A stretch of 64,000 bases of DNA from Amycolatopsis regifaucium. GTDB lineage: Bacteria; Actinomycetota; Actinomycetes; Mycobacteriales; Pseudonocardiaceae. Both the position numbers and the translations under genes were made by a program. Location: positions 310,001 to 374,000 of the forward strand of contig NZ_LQCI01000002.1 of assembly GCF_001613935.1 (NCBI RefSeq), read 5' to 3'. The notes under the pieces are model-generated. The model was not told where the DNA came from. It searched no databases and saw only the letters and a program-made list of their open reading frames with translations. Of the stretch, positions 15,428-22,736 are shown one piece after another; positions within the stretch are counted from its first letter, which is position 1, and every line of letters begins with the position of its first letter.

Positions 15428-16527
15428 CGACGCCGGTCACGGTGCTGTCCGGGTTCCTCGGCGCGGGCAAGACGACCGTGCTCAACCATGTCCTCGCCAA
15501 TCGCGACGGACTTCGGGTGGCGGTGATCGTCAACGACATGAGCGAGGTCAACATCGACGCCGCGCTGGTGCGGGACGGGAACAGCCTGTCCCGCACCGAG
15601 GAACGGCTCGTCGAGATGACCAACGGCTGCATTTGCTGCACCCTGCGCGACGACCTGCTGGAAGAGGTCTCGCGGCTCTGCGCGGACGGCCGGTTCGACT
15701 ACCTGCTCATCGAGTCGAGTGGGATCTCCGAGCCGATGCCCGTGGCGGCGACGTTCTCGTTCGCCCGTGAAGATGGCGCCACCCTCCTGGACTCGGCGCG
15801 CCTCGACACGATGGTGACCGTGGTCGACGCGGTGAACTTCGAGCGGGAGCTGGCTTCGGGCGACGCGCTGATCGACCGTGAGCTGGATCAGTACGAGGAC
15901 GACGAGCGGACGGTCAGCGATCTGCTGATGGACCAGATCGAATTCGCGGACGTGCTCCTGCTGAACAAGGCGGATCTCGTTCCGGCCTCATCCCTCGAAC
16001 GGCTGACGGCGGTGCTGCGACGGCTGAACCCGGCCGCGGACGTGGTCGTCTCGACGCACGGCCGGGTTCCGCTCGACCGGCTGCTCGGCACCGGACGCTA
16101 CGACGTCGAGCGGGCGCAGGAAGCTCCCGGCTGGGTCGCCGAACTCAACGGCGACCACGTCCCGGAGACCGAGGAGTACGGGATCTCCAGCGTGGTCTTC
16201 CGTGCCGGGCGGGCATTCGACCCGGAACGGCTGTGGGACTTCGTCGAGCGGCTCGATTCCGGCGAGTACGGGACGGTCCTGCGGTCGAAGGGTTTCTTCT
16301 CCCTGGCGTCGCGGCCCGGGGTGACCGGGCTGTGGTCACAGGCCGGGTCGGTCGCCCGGTTCGAGCCGCAGGGTGTCGAGGACGCGCCGCGGCAGGAACT
16401 CGTGTTCATCGGGGTGGGCCTGGAGAAGGACACTCTGCTGGATGCACTCGAGGGCTGTTTGTCCATTGTGGACGCCTTGGCCGGGGTGGATCCGTTTCCG
16501 GAGTGGGAAGCGGTGCACGTCCACTGA
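15424..16527 (+). CDS. CobW-family GTPase, zinc chaperone type
   Basis: A 367-residue COG0523 protein. Residues 8-18 form the intact Walker [22 protein letters not shown] is the metal-binding CxCC motif; NKAD is the guanine-specificity motif; a CobW C-terminal domain follows. Family members such as YciC, ZigA and ZNG1 hand zinc to client enzymes during deficiency. ATG at 15424 overlaps the L32 stop. Unlike the degenerate paralog at the head of the operon, this copy should hydrolyse GTP. Confidence 0.9.
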   Translation: MTTPVTVLSGFLGAGKTTVLNHVLANRDGLRVAVIVNDMSEVNIDAALVRDGNSLSRTEERLVEMTNGCICCTLRDDLLEEVSRLCADGRFDYLLIESSGISEPMPVAATFSFAREDGATLLDSARLDTMVTVVDAVNFERELASGDALIDRELDQYEDDERTVSDLLMDQIEFADVLLLNKADLVPASSLERLTAVLRRLNPAADVVVSTHGRVPLDRLLGTGRYDVERAQEAPGWVAELNGDHVPETEEYGISSVVFRAGRAFDPERLWDFVERLDSGEYGTVLRSKGFFSLASRPGVTGLWSQAGSVARFEPQGVEDAPRQELVFIGVGLEKDTLLDALEGCLSIVDALAGVDPFPEWEAVHVH

Positions 16528-16531
16528 AGCG

Positions 16532-16978
16532 TCATGACTGGTCCCTATAGGACGGAATTCGTCCTATAGGGACCAGTTGCCGATGTCCCTTCGCGGTGTC
16601 CATGTATTCGCGGACGCGGTGGATCGCGCCTTGGCGCAGGACGAACACGAAGCAGTAATCGTTGCTGTACCTGCTTCCGTCCGCCAGTTCCGCGGTCATG
16701 GTCTCCTCGACGACCACCGTGTCACCGTCCGCGTGGAAACCCCGGAACTCCACGGCGACGTCCGAGACGAACACTTTCCGGAAATCCTCGGCGAGGAACC
16801 GGACGATCACCTCCCTGCCGACCAGGTGAGCCGACCCACCCAACGCGACCGCGGTGGCGTTGCCCTCGGGTGCCAGCCACTCCGCGTCCTCGGTGAACAC
16901 CGCGGCGATGCGCTCGGGATCGTAGGTACTGAAGGCCTTCCACGCGTTCTGGACGATCTGAAGACTGCTTTCTGTCAT
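16532..16978 (-). CDS. SnoaL/NTF2-like fold protein
   Basis: A 148-residue single-domain protein of the NTF2/SnoaL-like class (VQNAWKAFSTYDPERIAAVF ... DAEWLAPEGN ... VREYMDTAKGHR). The fold includes isomerases, cyclases, small hydrolases and non-enzymatic binders, and no catalytic set is decisive here. It is transcribed leftward, convergent with the zinc locus. Its final codons overlap the terminator hairpin. Confidence 0.8.
   Translation of the reverse strand: MTESSLQIVQNAWKAFSTYDPERIAAVFTEDAEWLAPEGNATAVALGGSAHLVGREVIVRFLAEDFRKVFVSDVAVEFRGFHADGDTVVVEETMTAELADGSRYSNDYCFVFVLRQGAIHRVREYMDTAKGHRQLVPIGRIPSYRDQS
16537..16577. terminator. Perfect 17-bp hairpin, bidirectional terminator
   Basis: ACTGGTCCCTATAGGAC (16537-16553) and its exact reverse complement (16561-16577) flank the loop GGAATTC. 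It is 10 bp after the CobW stop codon and overlaps the last codons of the convergent SnoaL-like gene, so it can end transcription from both sides. Confidence 0.7.
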
Positions 16979-17056
16979 GCTCGGACGCTAGCGGGACCGG
17001 ACGACCGGTGACTGGCGACTTCGCGACATCACCGCGGTCCTCGGTGATCCGGCCCG

Positions 17057-17737
17057 TCAGCAACAGCCACCCGGAGGCGCGGCACCCTCATAGGCGTCGT
17101 GCCAGTTCCACCACTCGTACGGCGGGGTCTGCGGGTAGCCCTCCGGCGAGTCCTCCCACTCCTCCTGCCGTCCCAGCGCGGTGAGGTCGAGGTAGCTCCA
17201 GGTGCTCCCCAGCGCCTCGTCCCCGCGGTTGTTGACGAAGTAGGTCCGGAACACCTGATCACCTTCGCGGATGAACGCGTTGGTGCCGTGCCATTCGTCG
17301 ACGCCGAAATCGACGTCGAAAGCACCGGTGATCGTGTACCACGGCATCGTCCAGCCCATCCGCGCCTTCATCCGCGCGAGGTCCGCCTGCGATCCGCGTG
17401 ACGCGAAGACCAGTGTCGTGTCGCGGGCGTTCAGGTGGGCGACGTGCGCGACCTGATCGGCCACCAGCGAGCAGCCTTTGCAGGCGTGCTCGGGGAAACC
17501 ATCCACGCCGGGGTCGAAGAACGCCCGGTAGACGATCAGCTGCCGCCGTCCCTCGAACAGGTCGAGCAGGCTCGCCTTCCCGGACGGCCCCTCGAACTCG
17601 TACGGCTTTTCGACCGCGACCCATGGCATCCGCCTTCGCTCGGCGGCGAGCGCGTCGCGGGCGCGGGTCAGCTCCTTTTCCTTCACCAGCAGGCGAAGGC
17701 GTGCTTCTTCCCATTCCCCGGAAGAGACGACATTCAT
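17057..17737 (-). CDS. DUF899 thioredoxin-like protein
   Basis: A 226-residue DUF899 family member with a thioredoxin-like fold. Typical stretches are VEKPYEFEGPSGKASLLDLF, QLIVYRAFFDPG and ACKGCSLVADQVAHVAHLN, which holds a CxxC-type pair. It ends in a Cys pair (GGCC). ATG at 17737 overlaps the stop codon of the preceding SRPBCC gene (ATGA), so it is the last gene of the ArsR-controlled operon. The biochemical role of DUF899 is not established. Confidence 0.85.
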   Translation of the reverse strand: MNVVSSGEWEEARLRLLVKEKELTRARDALAAERRRMPWVAVEKPYEFEGPSGKASLLDLFEGRRQLIVYRAFFDPGVDGFPEHACKGCSLVADQVAHVAHLNARDTTLVFASRGSQADLARMKARMGWTMPWYTITGAFDVDFGVDEWHGTNAFIREGDQVFRTYFVNNRGDEALGSTWSYLDLTALGRQEEWEDSPEGYPQTPPYEWWNWHDAYEGAAPPGGCC

Positions 17738-18195
17738 CGCGCCAGCTCCGCGGGCAGGACGCTTTGCCGGTTCGGCTGTCCCTCGCCGGTGGTGATCAGC
17801 GCGCGCAGGCTGGTGCCGACGTAGAACGTCCACGCCTTGTGGCAGACGTCGTAGCATTCGTACTCCGGCACCAGGCCGTGATGCGTGAAGCGAGCTTCGG
17901 TCTTGCCGTCCTTCTCGGCGATCTCGAACGTGATCGTGGTGCCGACCCATTCGGTGTCGTCCCGCGTGAAGTCGAAGTGGTTTTCGAGGACCAGCCACGA
18001 GACCTCGCGGCCGGGCACGGACTCCGTGATCCGCATCCGGCAGCGGTGGACCTCTTGGTAGTGGTAGTCGAACTCGTCACCGACACGCACCGTGCCGCCG
18101 TCGATCTCCTCCGACCACCAGCCGTGCACGTCGGTGAAAGCGTCGAAGACCTGCTGTGGCGTCTGGTCGACGGTGAAACTCGTGGTGAAGCTCAT
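17734..18195 (-). CDS. SRPBCC/AHSA1-type protein
   Basis: A 153-residue START-like (SRPBCC) protein of the activator-of-Hsp90 AHSA1 type: FTVDQTPQQVFDAFTDVHGW at the N-terminus and FTHHGLVPEYECYDVCHKAW near the C-terminus. These form a hydrophobic ligand pocket; the ligand is unknown. ATG at 18195 overlaps the ArsR stop (ATGA). The ArsR / SRPBCC / DUF899 order is common in actinobacteria. Confidence 0.85.
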   Translation of the reverse strand: MSFTTSFTVDQTPQQVFDAFTDVHGWWSEEIDGGTVRVGDEFDYHYQEVHRCRMRITESVPGREVSWLVLENHFDFTRDDTEWVGTTITFEIAEKDGKTEARFTHHGLVPEYECYDVCHKAWTFYVGTSLRALITTGEGQPNRQSVLPAELAR

Positions 18196-18527
18196 GATGG
18201 TCCCTCCAGATGGTCTTTCAAAGCCGAGAGCGGGCCGTCCCAATCACGGGCCAGCGCCGCCAGGAACTGCTGGGCGACCTGCATCGGGGCCGAGCGCAGC
18301 CGGTAGCGCACGCGTCGCCGCTCCCCCTGCTCCGGGGTCACCAAACCGGCGTCGGTGAGCAGCGCGAGATGCTTGGCGATGGCTTGCCGGGTGATGGGCA
18401 GCCGCTCGGCCAGGTCGGTCGCCGTGGCCGGGCCGCCCGAGGCGAGGGTGGCGAGGATGCTCCGTCGGCTCGGGTCGGCCAAGGCGACGAAGACCTGTTC
18501 GGCGATCGCTTCGATGTCAGGCGGCAT
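18192..18527 (-). CDS. ArsR-family transcriptional regulator
   Basis: A 111-residue winged-helix ArsR-type repressor: ALADPSRRSILATLASGG, then the recognition helix region LPITRQAIAKHLALLTDAGL and the wing GERRRVRYRL. There are no Cys, so the classical metal sites are absent; this subgroup usually pairs with SRPBCC genes. The start overlaps the end of the upstream SRPBCC gene by 11 bp. It probably autoregulates through the double dyad at 18966-19011. Confidence 0.88.
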   Translation of the reverse strand: MPPDIEAIAEQVFVALADPSRRSILATLASGGPATATDLAERLPITRQAIAKHLALLTDAGLVTPEQGERRRVRYRLRSAPMQVAQQFLAALARDWDGPLSALKDHLEGPS

Positions 18528-18948
18528 CGAGGTATTCGATCAGTTCGCCCAACTCGGCCGCCCACCCCTTCGTGTTCCCTTCGAACGCGACGCGGTGGGT
18601 TTCGTCCGGGAGCTGGGAGAAGCCGCTCTCGACGACCGTGAGCCGTGTGCCCGCGCCGACCGGCTTCAGGGTGAACTCGACGTAGGTGCGGCGGGGATCG
18701 TCGTCGGGCAGGCCGTAGATCTGCCAGGTGAAGCCGAAGACCTCCGGCTCTTCGATGCGCTCCACGCGCATGTTCGCCTTGTGCCCGTTGTCCCACTTCA
18801 TCTCGGCGTCGCCGCCGGGGCGCAGGTCGATGGTCGCCTGATTCCCGAACCAGGTGCCCAGGCCTTCGGCCGTGGTCAGCGCGGCCCAGACCTTCGCGGG
18901 CGGATGGGCGATCTCGACGGTGCGTTCGATGCGGTCGGGGAATCCCAC
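18517..18948 (-). CDS. SRPBCC/AHSA1-type protein
   Basis: A 143-residue START-like protein: IERTVEIAHPPAKVWAALTT at the N-terminus, TYVEFTLKPVGAGTRLTVVE centrally and AFEGNTKGWAAELGELIEYL at the end. GTG at 18948 follows GAGGAGG at ideal spacing; the longer frame reaching 18999 would run through the operator and promoter. It is the first gene of the operon SRPBCC-ArsR-SRPBCC-DUF899. Confidence 0.85.
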   Translation of the reverse strand: MGFPDRIERTVEIAHPPAKVWAALTTAEGLGTWFGNQATIDLRPGGDAEMKWDNGHKANMRVERIEEPEVFGFTWQIYGLPDDDPRRTYVEFTLKPVGAGTRLTVVESGFSQLPDETHRVAFEGNTKGWAAELGELIEYLDAA

Positions 18949-18965
18949 GACGGCCTCCTCAAATA

Positions 18966-19016
18966 GCAATCGGTCGGTTGCTATAACTTTGTATAGCAAC
19001 CGACCGATTGCGTCAA
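18966..19016 (-). promoter_or_regulatory. Promoter with a double ArsR operator
   Basis: Two 19-bp arms, 18966-18984 and 18993-19011, are exact inverted copies with eight bases between them. Each arm contains the imperfect palindrome GCAATCGGTCGGTTGC. On the minus strand TTGACG (19016-19011), 17 bp and TACAAA form a sigma-70-like promoter lying inside the dyads. The arrangement fits repression by the ArsR protein encoded in the operon. Confidence 0.75.
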
Positions 19017-19023
19017 GGCCGAT

Positions 19024-20424
19024 TCAGGAAGCGGTGTACAGCGCGCCGAGGAACTCCAGCAGCAGCCGCTCCCGCAACGGGCCGGGCGCGGCGGCCAGCA
19101 GCGCGTTGATCTCCGCCATCCGCGAAGGCAACCCGGCACCCTCGCCGAGTCCCGCGGCCGTCAGGAGCCCGGCGAACTGCTCCGAAGTCAGCGTCGCGGG
19201 ATCCAGCGCGGCGACGAATTGAGCCACCTGCGGGTCGACGACGACCGGACCGGACTCGCGGGCGGCGTCGACCGACGCGGCGAGGCTATCGAGAAACTCA
19301 TTTTTACTGGCCCGGTTCGCCGCCGTCACGGTCAGGTGCAGGTTCGCGGGCGACGACTCGTGCGCGAACTGCGGCTGGACGTACCAACCGCGCTCACGCA
19401 TCTCGTCCGCGACGGTGAACAGGTCGAAACCGGCGTCCTCCTCGACGGAGAACGCGAGCAGCGTCGACACCGGATCGCCGAGCACACGCAGCCCGTCCAG
19501 CGTCTCGATTCCGGCGCGGAGCTCCACGGCCGCCTCGCGCGCGGCCGACGCCAGCTCCCCGTAGCCGTCGTCGCCGATGTGACGCACGACCGCCCACGCC
19601 GCGGCGAGCGGACCACCGGAACGCGTGCTCTGCAGTGTGGTGTTGAGCATCGTGTAGCCGGGCCAGTCGGCACTGGCGAAGTACTGTGGCCGGCGCAGTT
19701 CGGCGTTGGCGTGCAAGAGAACCGACACGCCTTTGGGACAGTAGGCGTACTTGTGCAGATCCACCGAGACGCTGGTGACGCCGGGAACGTCGAAGCCAAA
19801 AGGACCGGGATCCAGGTACGGCAGCACCCAGCCGCCGATGCAGGCGTCCACATGGAACCGGACGCCGTCGAGCAGCGCCGCGATCTCCGGGATGGGATCG
19901 AGTACGCCGTGGGCGTACGACGGTGCGCTCGCGACGACAAGCACCGTGGTGTCGTCGACAGCGGCCGCCATCGCCTCGGGGACGGCTCGGAAGGTCACCG
20001 GATCGACCGGCACCGAAACCGCGCGGACACCGAAGAGGTGCGCCGCTTTGTGGAACGCGGCGTGCGCCGTCGTCGGCAGCACGATGCTCGGTGACGTCAC
20101 GTCCGGACGCGCGTCGCGGGCGGCCAGCACCGCGAGCATGCACGACTCCGTGCCGCCCGAGGTCACCGAACCGACCGCCTCCGCCGCGCCGCCCAGCAGC
20201 CGCGCGGCGGTGCCGACGAGGTCGTTCTCCATCCGCAGCAGACTCGGGAACGCGGTCGGGTCGAGACCGTTGGCCGACGACGCCAGCGCGTGCGCCGCGG
20301 CGCCGAGTTCGTCCACTTCGGACAGACCGCTGTCATAGACGTAGGCGAGCGTCCGGCCGCCGTGCGTCGGCAGGTCTCCCGCACGCAGTTCCCGCAGCTC
20401 CCGGAGGATGTCTTCGGCGGTCAC
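19024..20424 (-). CDS. PLP-dependent lyase, sphingosine-1-phosphate-lyase-like
   Basis: A 466-residue group II PLP decarboxylase/lyase. The PLP Lys is in SVDLHKYAYCPKGVSVLL, and the SVTSGGTESCMLAVLAA segment binds the cofactor phosphate. Sequence style (YVYDSGLSEVDELGAAAHAL; the aromatic YFASADWPGYTM) is nearest to sphingosine-1-phosphate lyases, which split S1P into an aldehyde and phosphoethanolamine. GTG at 20424 overlaps the MFS stop (GTGA). Association with sphingomyelinase and ceramidase genes upstream supports a sphingolipid role. An amino-acid decarboxylase remains the alternative. Confidence 0.8.
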   Translation of the reverse strand: MTAEDILRELRELRAGDLPTHGGRTLAYVYDSGLSEVDELGAAAHALASSANGLDPTAFPSLLRMENDLVGTAARLLGGAAEAVGSVTSGGTESCMLAVLAARDARPDVTSPSIVLPTTAHAAFHKAAHLFGVRAVSVPVDPVTFRAVPEAMAAAVDDTTVLVVASAPSYAHGVLDPIPEIAALLDGVRFHVDACIGGWVLPYLDPGPFGFDVPGVTSVSVDLHKYAYCPKGVSVLLHANAELRRPQYFASADWPGYTMLNTTLQSTRSGGPLAAAWAVVRHIGDDGYGELASAAREAAVELRAGIETLDGLRVLGDPVSTLLAFSVEEDAGFDLFTVADEMRERGWYVQPQFAHESSPANLHLTVTAANRASKNEFLDSLAASVDAARESGPVVVDPQVAQFVAALDPATLTSEQFAGLLTAAGLGEGAGLPSRMAEINALLAAAPGPLRERLLLEFLGALYTAS

Positions 20425-21725
20425 GGGCGGCGCTCCAGTACCGACTTCCGCAGCAACGGGATGCCCAGCACGATCAGCACGGCGGGCAGGATCGACGCGC
20501 CGAGCAGGATCGCCGTGAGCGCGCTGTCCGGCTGCGCGGCCTTGGCGTCGAGGCTGGACCGGTACCCGCCGAACTGCAGCACGAGTCCCCACAGACCGGG
20601 GCCGAGCGCCAGCCCGAGCGTCTCCGACGCCGTCCAGACCCCGGCCGCGATTCCCGCCCTGGTCTCGCCGGTCCGCTCTTCCTCGTCACTGATCAGATCC
20701 GGCAGGATCGCCAGCGGGAACACCGAGATACCCGCGTACCCGACGCCGCAGAAGGCGACGAAGACCATCGTGACCGCGAACGGGAACCCCTGGGCGCCGA
20801 GCAAGCCCAGCAGGCCGACCCCGAACGCGGCGGTGGCGATCCGGAAACCGGCCAGCTTCCCCAGGCTCGCCCCGAGTTTCGGCCACAGCGGCATGGTCAG
20901 CAGCGCCGGTCCGACGAAGCCGACGAACAGCACCGTCGAGTAGCCGGAGCTGCCGAGGATCCGCTCGGCGAAGAACGGGATCGCGGCCAGCACCGTGCCG
21001 ATGCCGAGTGCCTGGATGAAGTAGACCCCGAGCAGCCAGCGGAACGGCCGCCACCGCGCCAGCGTGCGGAGCAGTTCGCGCGGGCTCACCGTGTTCGGCC
21101 GCAGCGCGCCGACCGGGGCGTCCTTGAGGCCGAAGTACACGCCGAGCGTCGCGAGCAGGATGATCACGGCGATGAACACGCCCATGACGCGGTAACCGGC
21201 GATACCGCCGATGAGGTCGGTGATCGCGGGCGCGCCACCGCCGGAGATCAGGATGGCCACCGCGAGGAAGCCGATCCGGACACTGGTCAGCTTCGTGCGT
21301 TCCTCGGCCGAGTCGGTCAGTTCGGCGGGCAGCGCGTTGAACGGCACCTGGAAGAACGCGTACGCGGTGGCGCACAACAGGAACGCGACGACGACGTAGA
21401 TCGCGTCGGGCACCGGGTCGCCGAAGCCGGGGTGCGCGAACAGGGCCGCGAAGAGGATCGAGACGCCGATGCCGCCGTAGAGCAGGAACCGGCGGCGGCT
21501 GCCGGTGCGGACCAGGTCCGCGTCCGACAGCCGTCCCGCGATCGGGTTGAACAGCACGTCCCACGCCTTGGGAACGAACACGATCACGCCGGCCACACCC
21601 GCGGGGACGGCCATCGTGTCGGTGAGGTACTTCAGGAGGAGCAGGCCGGGAACCGTGCCGAAGGCGCCGGTGACGAACGAGCCGAGCGAGTAGCGGTACC
21701 TCGTCCGTGCTGGCAGCGATGCCAT
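20421..21725 (-). CDS. MFS transporter, GPH cation-symporter type
   Basis: A 434-residue membrane protein with about 12 hydrophobic segments. The N-terminal YSLGSFVTGAFGTVPGLLLL and the loop DVLFNPIAGRLSDADLVRTG are typical of GPH/MFS_2 sugar- or lipid-cation symporters (MelB-like; MFSD2A and Spns2 are distant lipid-transporting analogues). ATG at 21725 follows GAGGAGG. It lies between the lyase and the phosphodiesterase, so uptake of sphingoid bases or release of a breakdown product is an inference from context. Confidence 0.82.
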   Translation of the reverse strand: MASLPARTRYRYSLGSFVTGAFGTVPGLLLLKYLTDTMAVPAGVAGVIVFVPKAWDVLFNPIAGRLSDADLVRTGSRRRFLLYGGIGVSILFAALFAHPGFGDPVPDAIYVVVAFLLCATAYAFFQVPFNALPAELTDSAEERTKLTSVRIGFLAVAILISGGGAPAITDLIGGIAGYRVMGVFIAVIILLATLGVYFGLKDAPVGALRPNTVSPRELLRTLARWRPFRWLLGVYFIQALGIGTVLAAIPFFAERILGSSGYSTVLFVGFVGPALLTMPLWPKLGASLGKLAGFRIATAAFGVGLLGLLGAQGFPFAVTMVFVAFCGVGYAGISVFPLAILPDLISDEEERTGETRAGIAAGVWTASETLGLALGPGLWGLVLQFGGYRSSLDAKAAQPDSALTAILLGASILPAVLIVLGIPLLRKSVLERRP

Positions 21726-21759
21726 GATCCTCCTCGAGGCGATTCTCCCGATGAAGGCC

Positions 21760-22719
21760 TCAGTATTGGATCTTGGCCACCACCGGGTAGTGGTCGGAGG
21801 GAATCGTGCCACCGTCGTAATGCACGAGCTGTACCGGGCCGACAGCGGCGAGTGGACGGCTGCCCGCGCGCACGGTTCCGACGTAGTCGAGCGAGTCGCG
21901 GTAGGTCACCGGAACGGATTTCGCGGCGTTCGGGTTCGTCGCCGCGTCGAAGGTGTACGCGCCTTCGCCCGTCGTACCGAGGACACCGTCGAGAACGGCT
22001 TCGCCCTGCTGGATCTGGGTGCGGCCGAGGGAGTCCTTGCGCGCTTGCCCCGCCCAGTACTCGATGTTCAGGTCACCCGCCACGACGACCGGCTCGGTCG
22101 GGGGCGCGTATTTCGTGACCAGATCCCGGATCTCGCCGAGCTGTGCCATCCGGACGTCGTGCGCCTTGGGCAGCGTCTCCGGCCCTTCGTCGGCTTGCAG
22201 GTGGGTGCCCGTGATCCAGAGCGGTTTTCCGTTCACGACCAGGCGGGCGAGCGCCGCGCCCTTGTTGGAGAGGTAATCCGCCGTCCCCTGGTAGGAATTG
22301 CCGAAGACCAGCTGATGCTGTTCGGTCACGGTCGCCTTGCTCAGCACGGTCACCCCGCCGTTGACCACGACGGGGGAATTCGAGCAGTTCCCGTTCACCG
22401 TGGTCCAGCCCGGAGACGTCTTGCAGTACTGGCCGACGAGTGGAGTCTGATACGGCCAGACGTCTTTCAGCCGGGTCCGCAATTCCTCCGCCTGCGCGCT
22501 GAACGCCTCGTCCAGGACGACGACGTCGGCGTCGTTCGCGCGGATGACAGCCTCGGCCGCGCGAGCCCTGGCCTGTTTGTCGGCAGTGTTCGGACTGGCG
22601 ATCCCGGGCAGCTGCCAGAGGTTGAAGGCCATGACCTTCACCGAGACCGCTGCCTGGGCGGGCACGGCGGTTCCGGCGAACATCGCGGCGGCGATGGCGA
22701 GTACGGCGAGCTTCCGCAC
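21760..22719 (-). CDS. Secreted sphingomyelinase C-like phosphodiesterase
   Basis: A 319-residue exported enzyme of the endonuclease/exonuclease/phosphatase fold. GTG at 22719 gives a clean signal peptide ending AQA. Conserved active-site stretches are MAFNLWQLPG, DEAF, GTHLQADEG, AGDLNIEYW, RDSLDYVGT and the C-terminal SDHYPVVA, the same order as bacterial neutral sphingomyelinases. It would cleave sphingomyelin to ceramide and phosphocholine outside the cell. The adjacent ceramidase could use that ceramide. A general phospholipase C or nuclease role is less likely given the neighbours. Confidence 0.85.
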   Translation of the reverse strand: MRKLAVLAIAAAMFAGTAVPAQAAVSVKVMAFNLWQLPGIASPNTADKQARARAAEAVIRANDADVVVLDEAFSAQAEELRTRLKDVWPYQTPLVGQYCKTSPGWTTVNGNCSNSPVVVNGGVTVLSKATVTEQHQLVFGNSYQGTADYLSNKGAALARLVVNGKPLWITGTHLQADEGPETLPKAHDVRMAQLGEIRDLVTKYAPPTEPVVVAGDLNIEYWAGQARKDSLGRTQIQQGEAVLDGVLGTTGEGAYTFDAATNPNAAKSVPVTYRDSLDYVGTVRAGSRPLAAVGPVQLVHYDGGTIPSDHYPVVAKIQY

Positions 22720-22736
22720 AGAAGGCCCCTTCGGTG

